Part shown: one piece after another, positions 57,973 to 64,000 of the stretch
Position numbering within the stretch: position 1 is the first letter of the stretch
How the letters are laid out: each line of letters begins with the position of its first letter
From: Phycisphaeraceae bacterium
GTDB lineage: Bacteria > Planctomycetota > Phycisphaerae > Phycisphaerales > Phycisphaeraceae
DNA length: 64,000 nucleotides
Assembly: GCA_002716625.1 (NCBI GenBank)
Contig: PBAS01000063.1
Span: 62,001 to 126,000 of the forward strand
Direction of reading: 5' to 3'
Translations under genes and position numbers: made by a program
Notes under the pieces: generated by a model
Database searches by the model: none
What the model was told of the DNA's origin: nothing
The model's input: the letters and a program-made list of their open reading frames with translations, nothing else

Positions 57973-59913
57973 CTAAAACGGCACATCATCCTCCTCCGAT
58001 TCGATTCCTGCACTTAAGACTTGGCCCGTGCAGGAATCGAATTGTGCGTATCGGTACGGGTCGCTCCGCACACCCTGACCCAGTCGATGCCAGCGTTGAC
58101 ACTCGTATCCAAATTTAAGATCTGCTTTCAGTGTCCGTTCTCCAGGCTTGGGGACGCCGTCCTTTGGCCAGGCTTCACGGATCTGGTCAGCATCAAGTTC
58201 CTTCCCAGACTCTGCCAGGATCTCCGTGATGACGGCTAGACGATCGTGCTGCTTGGCGTCAGCGGATGACCCGATGGTGTGGTATCCATCTTTACGAAGC
58301 TCCAGGACTAACTCGGATGGAGTTTCATCAAACCGACTCAAGCCTTTGAGGACCCGACGGTTGTCATCGGCGCTCTGGGGATCGAACCGGCGCAGCTCCA
58401 TGATGGTGTCCACGAACCCTGGCAATGCTCCACTACCACGGCTGGCCTGGCCCTGATCACCTTCACCCTTACGTGGATGGTGGATGAGGAGGACGGCGGC
58501 CCCCGCTTCTGTGATGAGATGTAGGGGCGTTAACGCACCCATCATCACGGCAGCGTCATTCTCATCGTGACAGGGGCTAATTGACTGCCAGGTATCAAAG
58601 ATCACCACGTTGTAGCCATTCGTGGAAACGAGCTGAGCGATCTGTGTGACGAACTTCGTCCACTGGGCGCGACTGGGTCGGCCCTTAAAATGCCGAATCA
58701 GGAAGTGGACGTTGTCCCCGATGCCGATTTCGTTACGACGTCGCGCCCAAAGCCCCGGACCTTCCTCTGCAACGACGAGACACCTGGCTGGTCGAATGAT
58801 GCCACCGATATCACCACCCTCAGCCATCGCCTTGAGTAGATGTGCCGCCAAGGTGGTCTTTCCAGCCTTCCACAGGCCGATCAGCAGTGTCACGTAACCC
58901 GGAGCCAACCAGCCGAACCAAGTCCACGTGATCTGTTCCCCTGATCCAAGCTGGGAGGCAGGAATGGGTTGAAATTCGATTCCTGCAAGGTCCCCCTCTA
59001 TAGGTGCAGGAATGGAATCGAGAGGCGCATTATCCGCCATAGCCTCGATCCCGGCGCGTATTTCGTCTGGCTCAACGCATTCACGGGCATCCAGATAATC
59101 GACGATGTCCCCGCCATCTGGCAGATCTGGCAGGCGGATAGTCTTGACGGTTGCCGGTGGATCGAGGCGGGTGATAATTGCACTTGCATCGCCGACATAC
59201 TTCTCACCAGCGTCATTGTTGTCTGGGGACCTAATCACCTCTTTGCCAGCCAACGGACGCCAATCAGTCTTGCTCGCAGCCTTAGCGCCATGAGCTGACG
59301 TTGTGGCCACAAGGCCAATTGATCGCATGGCTTCGACGGCCTTTTCGCCTTCAACGAGGTAGACACGCGATGCGCCTTGCAACTCAGGCAGGTTGTAGAG
59401 CGTCCACTGACCAGGCGGGTCACCAATCTGCCATCCCTTGCCGGTGCGATGGATCGGTCTGAACGTCTTATCGGTGCGATCGGGCGGCTGAAAGCGCAGC
59501 ACCCATGAGACCTCATGACCGAGGCTATCCCGGTAGCAGTATTTCTCAGCCAAGATCCAGTCCGAACCATGTTGCTCTTGGATAAGCGGGACAATGCCCT
59601 GAATTGCCTGCTCCACCGTTGCATAGTCTGAACGGTTCGAGCCATTGGGATGACTTGAGGGATTCCAACCAGGATCATCTGGGTAGAGATCGGCCATCGA
59701 AAGGCTGATGGAGGCCAGGATGTCTCTAGTAGCGCATCCTGCGTGGCAGTGCATTAACACTTGGCCTTCATCGCCTACCGTAATTGAGAGACTTGGATTG
59801 TGGTCATCGTGCGCCGGACAGATTGACATGTAACCCTTGCGGCTGGGCTTCGGCTCACAACCAGTTACGTGATATAATGATTGAACTACCTTCGAAATGG
59901 GGCTGTCGTTCAT
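57973..59913 (-). CDS. Primase-helicase with CHC2, TOPRIM and RecA-like domains
   Basis: A 646-residue replication protein. The N-terminal zinc finger is CPAHDDHNPSLSI with MHCHAGC; the TOPRIM domain has VYLVEGEKAVEAM; the C-terminal half carries Walker A GLWKAGKTTLAA and Walker B VVIFDTWQ in a RepA/DnaB-like RecA fold, with a C-terminal winged-helix-like part. Such fused proteins replicate phages, plasmids and integrative elements. The start overlaps the stop of the upstream HTH gene as TGATG. With the adjacent repeat array, excision followed by replication is plausible. Confidence 0.85.
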   Translation of the reverse strand: MNDSPISKVVQSLYHVTGCEPKPSRKGYMSICPAHDDHNPSLSITVGDEGQVLMHCHAGCATRDILASISLSMADLYPDDPGWNPSSHPNGSNRSDYATVEQAIQGIVPLIQEQHGSDWILAEKYCYRDSLGHEVSWVLRFQPPDRTDKTFRPIHRTGKGWQIGDPPGQWTLYNLPELQGASRVYLVEGEKAVEAMRSIGLVATTSAHGAKAASKTDWRPLAGKEVIRSPDNNDAGEKYVGDASAIITRLDPPATVKTIRLPDLPDGGDIVDYLDARECVEPDEIRAGIEAMADNAPLDSIPAPIEGDLAGIEFQPIPASQLGSGEQITWTWFGWLAPGYVTLLIGLWKAGKTTLAAHLLKAMAEGGDIGGIIRPARCLVVAEEGPGLWARRRNEIGIGDNVHFLIRHFKGRPSRAQWTKFVTQIAQLVSTNGYNVVIFDTWQSISPCHDENDAAVMMGALTPLHLITEAGAAVLLIHHPRKGEGDQGQASRGSGALPGFVDTIMELRRFDPQSADDNRRVLKGLSRFDETPSELVLELRKDGYHTIGSSADAKQHDRLAVITEILAESGKELDADQIREAWPKDGVPKPGERTLKADLKFGYECQRWHRLGQGVRSDPYRYAQFDSCTGQVLSAGIESEEDDVPF

Positions 59914-60152
59914 CAGCGGCCGCCCCCTTTCTTTTGCGCCTGTTCGGCGAGCCAGGTCTTGAGTAGATCCACGGGGATGACCGGCTTTCGACCTAGATGG
60001 ACGACAGGAAAGCCGTTGCCACGTCGTCCAGCTATCAGCTCATCGATCTTTCGAGGGCTCACGCAGATCGCGGCTGCGCATTGAGTGCGGCTCAGCGCAA
60101 TCTTTGTGATGTCTATGCGGCCAGCGTCGAGTGTGGGAGTATGATCAGACAT
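59913..60152 (-). CDS. Excisionase/HTH-type DNA-binding protein
   Basis: A 79-residue protein with a helix-turn-helix of the MerR/excisionase type: ALSRTQCAAAICVSPRKIDELIAG, then FPVVHLGRKPVIPVDLLKTWL. Its stop overlaps the primase start and its start overlaps the upstream HTH gene by eight bases, so the three form one transcript. It probably regulates excision or transcription; which is not clear. Confidence 0.75.
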   Translation of the reverse strand: MSDHTPTLDAGRIDITKIALSRTQCAAAICVSPRKIDELIAGRRGNGFPVVHLGRKPVIPVDLLKTWLAEQAQKKGGGR

Positions 60153-60345
60153 GATCGCCCCCTTCCTCGTGCCGAATCCGCATGGCCTCGATTACGGCAG
60201 CGAAATCGTATCGGACTACCTTCGGGGACAGTTGAATCCGGGGGATTAGGCCACGCCTTGACCACGTTCGTACCGTGTCGGGCCTAATGTGCAGTCGCTT
60301 CGCCACTTCCTCAGCGGTCATCAATTCGACGTCTCTCTTGTTCAT
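60145..60345 (-). CDS. Small winged-HTH excisionase-like protein
   Basis: A 66-residue protein with the MerR-like pattern LMTAEEVAKRLHIRPDTVRTWSRRGLIPRIQLSPKVVRYDF. This is the compact domain found in Xis proteins and small phage repressors. It is the first gene of the operon, with the repeat array directly upstream, so binding to that array is a natural test. Confidence 0.78.
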   Translation of the reverse strand: MNKRDVELMTAEEVAKRLHIRPDTVRTWSRRGLIPRIQLSPKVVRYDFAAVIEAMRIRHEEGGDHV

Positions 60346-60399
60346 AGACCAGTGCTCCAGTTAAAGGGTCGCCATGTACGTTGTCTCCCTTTTGATCTG

Positions 60400-60470
60400 G
60401 CGCATATGCGCTTGCGAGCGCGCATAGCAAGCGCATACCATTGCGAGCAATGGCTTTAGTCCGCGCATAT
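60400..60470. repeat. Helically phased GCGCATA array with nested palindromes
   Basis: GCGCATA occurs at 60400, 60420, 60431 and 60463 on plus, spaced 20, 11 and 32 bases (about 2, 1 and 3 helical turns). The first copy is half of the palindrome GCGCATATGCGC. TATGCGCTTGC (60405-60415) and GCAAGCGCATA (60427-60437) form a perfect 11-bp inverted repeat; CCATTGC/GCAATGG (60438-60453) forms another with a two-base loop. It lies directly upstream of the HTH-HTH-primase operon. It may be an iteron-type origin or an operator. Confidence 0.7.
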
Positions 60471-60493
60471 CTGTCTGGCTTCAGTTAGGAGAT

Positions 60494-61558
60494 TTAGTCG
60501 TCAAACGACCCGTGACGGTCGTCAGCCGTGCGCTTTGGGCGCTGACGTTTTGTAAGTCCATCCCGTCGCTTGCCCATAGTGATGACGTTGGGATCTATAT
60601 ACGCTGGCCTCCCCTCCAGCTTCGGCAGTTCGGGAAGCACATTGCCATCTTTAAGGTACTTTTCCACGTCGCGTAGCCATCGTGACACTTGGCCTTGGGT
60701 GGCAGGTTCTCCTTCTTCGGTCAGCCTCTTGGCGATTGAGCTTTGATTAGAGATGCCCGCCAAATCCCGCAATCGCCAAGCCTTAAGGGCTCTGTCAGAG
60801 GGACGCTCGATAGGGATCTTCTTCTTTTGAGCGTGCGCGTGCTCTCTGGCTGCAATGTGGCTTGTAGTCGAGTCCGGGTCATCCACATCTAGCAAGATAT
60901 CAATGACAATTGCTGATGCCGCAAACACATCAGGCCGCAGCTGGCAATAGAAATCGTGAGCGAACAGGAGTTCCCAACCATTTAAAACTGGCTCTTCGAT
61001 AGATTGAAGGCTAGCACCTTGATTGGTCCCGGACCGGCGCACGATCAGGCAGCGGTCCGCGACCAGCATTGGATGCGAGGCGCCCCAAGCGATTGGATAG
61101 ACGACACGAGGCCAGAGCAAACCGAATCCCATTCGTGGCCCCTTTGCCCGGTAGAAGCCGAACAGGTCATACGCTTCCGGTATCTCGAAAACACGAGTCC
61201 ACAGATCGTTCAGACGCTCACGAACGTCGTTGATCCGTGCGTCGTTGTGATAGGTGTACACCCAACCAAAGAAAGGCATACCGTCCGCGCCACCCCACGG
61301 CTCCTTCTGGACTTGGGCACCTGAAACTGTCCCCTCGGGAAAGACGTCCTGGTGGGGCATGCAGTTGTATTTGTTGGGTCGGGCCAAGTATGAGTGAATG
61401 GCATCGCAATCAACGGAACCGACTACGATTTCGCTATAGATGGGCGGATCAGAGCCCCGGGCGAACTCTTGTTGGATGTTGGCAAGTACCTTTCGAGATT
61501 CATCCGAGACGCGCGGCCTCGTGGTCTTGCCAATACGAGCCTTGGCCAAAGTTGCCAT
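60494..61558 (-). CDS. Hypothetical protein of the element (354 residues)
   Basis: I do not recognise this protein. The N-terminal 230 residues contain alpha/beta-like segments rich in aromatic residues (GMPFFGWVYTYHND, PEAYDLFGFYRAKG); the C-terminal third has a helix-turn-helix-like SNQSSIAKRLTEEGEPATQGQVSRWLRDVEKYL and ends in a strongly basic run (KRQRPKRTADD). It lies directly beside the repeat array and the primase operon on the same strand. A replication-initiation or regulatory role is speculation. Confidence 0.6.
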   Translation of the reverse strand: MATLAKARIGKTTRPRVSDESRKVLANIQQEFARGSDPPIYSEIVVGSVDCDAIHSYLARPNKYNCMPHQDVFPEGTVSGAQVQKEPWGGADGMPFFGWVYTYHNDARINDVRERLNDLWTRVFEIPEAYDLFGFYRAKGPRMGFGLLWPRVVYPIAWGASHPMLVADRCLIVRRSGTNQGASLQSIEEPVLNGWELLFAHDFYCQLRPDVFAASAIVIDILLDVDDPDSTTSHIAAREHAHAQKKKIPIERPSDRALKAWRLRDLAGISNQSSIAKRLTEEGEPATQGQVSRWLRDVEKYLKDGNVLPELPKLEGRPAYIDPNVITMGKRRDGLTKRQRPKRTADDRHGSFDD

Positions 61559-61822
61559 TGATCACGGTCCCAATTCGGGCCGAACCAGCTGGGACAACGT
61601 GGACCGTGGCATACGTTGATCCCATCTGATTCGCTTGGCCTACTGCTGCGCGATGGAACGGCTCCCGATGACGCCCAGAGTACCAGAAACGATACCAAAC
61701 AGTCGGCGGTGATATCGGTACGCACTACGACGTGCGGGGTAGCCACACGCAAAGGATCAGAACGAGAATGATAGCCACAAGACTGCCTTCAGCGTCCTGC
61801 CTCAAAATGTTCTTGAGCTAGA

Positions 61823-62227
61823 TCAGAGGCTCTTGGGTTTGTCAAAGGTTGCCAGCTTGGCACGGATGGCCTCAAGCCTGTCGCCAATTTGTTGGCCTGT
61901 CACGGCTTGGTGTTCGATAGGCTGGCTAGGCCGTCCCGCCGTCTGGTTCAGGACAAACTCGGCTTCCTTGAGGCCCAGGCGGTCTGATTCCAGAGAATTC
62001 AGCATCCGCGTCGCCGCCAGGCGCTTCGCATAGGGCATGGTGTCATCGTCAGCGATCGAAGCTAGCTCGTCTGAGGTCAGATCTTGATGCGTCAGGCTGT
62101 TGATCCATTCACGCACGTACGCGCCGGCTGGCTTACGACCTGCCGGGTTACCGGATTGACCCGGTTTCCACGGACGAAGGTTGGCCAACTGGGCGGGGCT
62201 TGATCTCATTCCTTTGACGCCTGGCAT
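61823..62227 (-). CDS. DUF5681-type protein, phage-linked
   Basis: A 134-residue protein that begins with a basic, Gly-rich motif RPWKPGQSGNPAGRKPAGAY, the DUF5681 signature often found with phage small terminases or packaging genes. The remainder is helical (ELASIADDDTMPYAKRLAATRML). No large terminase is nearby, so it may be an orphan. It supports the mobile origin of this region. Confidence 0.7.
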   Translation of the reverse strand: MPGVKGMRSSPAQLANLRPWKPGQSGNPAGRKPAGAYVREWINSLTHQDLTSDELASIADDDTMPYAKRLAATRMLNSLESDRLGLKEAEFVLNQTAGRPSQPIEHQAVTGQQIGDRLEAIRAKLATFDKPKSL

Positions 62228-62357
62228 CGCACTGCTCCTCAGTGTGGATTGGACTCATTTTAGCATGGATCACGTCGGCGCGGCGTCATCGGGCGGGGTT
62301 GTGGTCATACCCAAAAAAACTTTTGTCGCCTGCACGCACGCGGCTCGGGCATCGCTA

Positions 62358-63428
62358 CTACGGGACCCGTATCGTCTGATCGCTGGCATTTACATAGGGT
62401 CGCACGGTGTATAGCGTCTTCATGCCCGCCTCAATGTGGTCGCCGACGTTGCATTTGAACAGCCAAGTGCCGGGGTTGTCCGCTTTCATGTCCGCCACGG
62501 TGCTGAAGGCTGGCAACAGCATCAGTACCTCGCGGCGATGACCGTATTCAATGACACCGTTGCCGTGCCAGTGGGGAGTGTGCAGGTCCACCTCGCTCCC
62601 CATCGCAAACAGGTACCAGCGGACGCGATCCCCTTGGTCCATGGTCAAGCCAGACAAGTTGCCGAAGATGTACCCGTTCATGGTATGCATCAGATCGCCC
62701 TCATCCTCTTCGTCTTCTTCGTTCTCGTCGAAGACCATGAACATAACGACAAACTCTCTGTCGACGTCTTTGGGTAGCGCATCTTGACCTCGCTGGTCTG
62801 CGCGCATGATGATCATTGGGCCGACCAGACCACGCGACACGTCCCCGACGGGATCGACGTGAGATCGATATAGGCGAAGGATCGAGCTGGGATCATTGGG
62901 CCCTGGCCCATCTTCGGGCCGGACCTTCAGGGTGTAGACATGGTTCTGGCCCGGTGGGACAGCAGAACCCGGTGGCTTCTGACCTGCGTAGGCTGCCCCT
63001 TCACTGGTCTTACCGTAAGTCGTACCGATCGGGTGAATGCTATAGGGCTGGCTGGCCTTGTTCCTAAAGTGGATCTTAATCGTGTCACCCACCGTTCCTC
63101 GAATGACCGGTCCGAGAATGCCCAGGTGCTCGGGCTGAGGTTTTTTTTGCGTGAATGTCGCGTCGGTGTACTCGATGTAACGGGTTTTCTTGTAGATTCG
63201 TTGCTCCCCCCAAACGCCGAGATTCTTCGCCGGCATAACGAGATTTTGCTCAGTCGGCGCGTAGTCCCACTTCACGTCTTCGGCGGCGATGTAGTAGTGG
63301 CGCACGGTGGCTTGATTTGATCCGGCAGCATGCACGACACTGGATAGGACAGCTATGGTCAACCACACCGCAAGTGCGGTGGTACGCGTGAAGAATACGA
63401 CACTTCGCCTACGACTTAATATTGACAT
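62358..63428 (-). CDS. Ceruloplasmin-like two-domain cupredoxin with stripped trinuclear site
   Basis: A 356-residue exported protein of the multicopper-oxidase/hephaestin type (signal, then HYYIAAEDVKWDYAP, KTRYIEYTDATFT). The type 1 copper site is complete: His283, Cys326, His331, Met336 (DLHTPHWHG, KCNVGDHIEAGM). The trinuclear motifs are altered: HPHG is HPIG (132-135), HSH is RSH (188-190), HCH is KCN (325-327); only HWH (286-288) is full. So four of eight ligands are missing. Multicopper oxidase activity is therefore unlikely; electron transfer, or a mononuclear type 2 site, is possible. The start overlaps the previous stop as TGATG. Confidence 0.8.
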   Translation of the reverse strand: MSILSRRRSVVFFTRTTALAVWLTIAVLSSVVHAAGSNQATVRHYYIAAEDVKWDYAPTEQNLVMPAKNLGVWGEQRIYKKTRYIEYTDATFTQKKPQPEHLGILGPVIRGTVGDTIKIHFRNKASQPYSIHPIGTTYGKTSEGAAYAGQKPPGSAVPPGQNHVYTLKVRPEDGPGPNDPSSILRLYRSHVDPVGDVSRGLVGPMIIMRADQRGQDALPKDVDREFVVMFMVFDENEEDEEDEGDLMHTMNGYIFGNLSGLTMDQGDRVRWYLFAMGSEVDLHTPHWHGNGVIEYGHRREVLMLLPAFSTVADMKADNPGTWLFKCNVGDHIEAGMKTLYTVRPYVNASDQTIRVP

Positions 63429-63640
63429 CAGTATTCGCCTATTTCATATTCCGGCGGATCGATGGCTCGATCCAAAAACCATTGCGGATGTTGATCCGCC
63501 CACTTGTGAATCGCTCGGTCGATCATAACCAGCTCGCGATCACTCAAATGTAGTATAACGGGGCCGACATTGAGATGAAACGTGCCGTGCCCACACCGGC
63601 TCAATCGAATCATCTCGATCGGTGAGTTGTTGTTGCACAT
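63428..63640 (-). CDS. Small hypothetical protein upstream of the cupredoxin
   Basis: A 70-residue protein with alpha/beta pattern (SRCGHGTFHLNVGPVILHLSDREL) and a C-terminal Trp/acidic end. GGAG eight bases upstream of ATG 63640 favours that start over ATG 63658. It ends in TGATG coupling with the cupredoxin gene and follows the PQQ-propeller gene closely; the three form an operon. Function unknown. Confidence 0.55.
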   Translation of the reverse strand: MCNNNSPIEMIRLSRCGHGTFHLNVGPVILHLSDRELVMIDRAIHKWADQHPQWFLDRAIDPPEYEIGEY

Positions 63641-63660
63641 CTTTCGCTCTCCATCCATGA

Positions 63661-64000
63661 TCAGGCAGACTTGATACAGATCAGTTGCGTTCCGGTTCGC
63701 ACGAGCAAGTTGCCTTCAACTGCGGCGACACCGTAGACACGTCCGTCAATTGAGAGCTTGCACTGAGCCACTTCCACAGGTTGCGAGAGATTGGCTTCGA
63801 AGATGGTGGTGGTTCCATCTTTAGAAAAAAAATAAAGGTGCGACCCCACGGCAATCGGCGAAGCCCAGCAAGAGTCGGAAAGGCGATGCCGCCAGATCCG
63901 CTTGCCGGTTTTCAGGTCAACACAACTGATGACACCCGCCTTGTTCACATAATAGACCGCGGACTGATGCACGAGGGGTGAAGCAAAAGATGACATCACT
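63661..64000 (-). CDS. PQQ-like beta-propeller protein, 5' end beyond the window
   Basis: The frame is open from the stop at 63661 to the right edge. At least three propeller blades can be seen (GVISCVDLKTGKRIWRH, SHLYFFSKDGTTTIFEANL). The N-terminus with signal peptide must lie further right. It is the first known gene of an operon ending in the cupredoxin, so it may donate or receive electrons or bind a shared substrate; this is inference. Confidence 0.7.
   Translation of the reverse strand, partial: VMSSFASPLVHQSAVYYVNKAGVISCVDLKTGKRIWRHRLSDSCWASPIAVGSHLYFFSKDGTTTIFEANLSQPVEVAQCKLSIDGRVYGVAAVEGNLLVRTGTQLICIKSA

Larger units (their letters stand above)
55987..62227. mobile_element. tRNA-Arg-associated integrated element, right limit unknown
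   Basis: The segment holds integrase, small membrane protein, primase-helicase, two HTH genes, repeat array, an unrecognised protein and a DUF5681 protein, and is G+C-richer by eye than the genes to the left. The left junction is the tRNA 3' end. I searched by eye for a second copy of the tRNA 3' half (e.g. GGGTTCGAATCC) up to 64000 and found none, so the other end is beyond the window or has been lost. The 62227 limit is the last gene with mobile-element character; the cupredoxin operon beyond it may or may not belong. Confidence 0.7.

Noticed and set aside
60400-60470. CRISPR array
   Set aside because: The repeated unit is only seven bases and spacers vary from 4 to 25 bases; no cas gene is nearby.
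55987-64000. attR, i.e. a second copy of the tRNA-Arg 3' end
   Set aside because: Scanning for the T-arm and acceptor sequence found none; the right end of the element is not defined.

Overview
The window looks like a chromosomal segment of a member of the Planctomycetota, with an integrated element at its right end. The phylum assignment is inference. It rests on a combination of families common in that group: pseudopilin-like proteins with a prepilin N-terminus and a C-terminal Asp-Gly motif, a PEP-CTERM protein, a DUF4091 glycoside-hydrolase-like protein, a sulfatase-like lipoprotein, PQQ-propeller proteins, a giant FG-GAP/UnbV protein, and HEAT-repeat and ABC-exporter genes. Phycisphaerae is possible. 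Most genes before about 55.9 kb have balanced base composition; the segment after it is visibly richer in G+C.

Region by region. 1-6.8 kb (minus strand): nadB (runs off the left edge), a LEA-type lipoprotein, cstA, plsC, cmk and mltA. 6.85-13.5 kb: an M50 protease on plus, then ppdK, a C39-like membrane protein and an Uup-like ABC-F ATPase on minus. 13.6-16.6 kb: a small basic ORF, a fatty-acid desaturase and a decayed two-component system (kinase plus OmpR-type regulator, six lesions). 16.7-19 kb: msrA, a cyclophilin-like protein, an SGNH hydrolase and two small Cys-rich proteins. 19.1-30.4 kb: a carbohydrate-oriented stretch (sulfatase-like protein, polysaccharide deacetylase, 2-hydroxyacid dehydrogenase, DUF4091 protein, double-domain FAH hydrolase, PQQ propeller, TIM-barrel epimerase). 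30.5-34.2 kb: a Spy/CpxP protein divergent from an operon of ECF sigma factor, short single-TM protein, Spy-like plus EF-hand membrane protein, pseudopilin and an unknown membrane protein; the arrangement resembles the CnrYXH sensor module. 34.3-42 kb: thioesterase, HEAT protein and an ABC exporter with a 909-residue partner. 42-45.3 kb: an anti-sigma-antagonist (STAS) gene with what looks like the wreck of its RsbW-type kinase, and gyrA. 45.5-50.8 kb: a 1283-residue FG-GAP/UnbV protein, a PEP-CTERM protein and a pseudopilin. 51.2-55.7 kb: rpoD, dnaG and rpmB, a variant of the macromolecular-synthesis operon.

At 55.9 kb a tRNA-Arg(UCG) gene marks the attachment site of an integrated element. 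The tyrosine integrase reads into the tRNA on the opposite strand, so its last residues are antisense tRNA. To the right lie a small membrane protein, a CHC2-TOPRIM-RecA primase-helicase, two overlapping small HTH/excisionase-like genes, a 71-bp array of helically phased GCGCATA repeats with nested palindromes, an unrecognised 354-residue protein and a DUF5681 protein. No second tRNA-end copy (attR) was seen, so the right limit is unknown. The last 1.6 kb carry a PQQ-propeller gene (runs off the right edge), a small ORF and a ceruloplasmin-like cupredoxin that keeps its type 1 copper site but lacks half of the trinuclear-cluster histidines.

The most promising items for follow-up are the phased repeat array beside the primase-helicase, the Cnr-like ECF/Spy/EF-hand operon, the copper protein with a stripped trinuclear site, and the two separate signs of regulatory decay (two-component system and RsbW remnant). 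Everything was read by eye without database searches; family names come from motif recognition.
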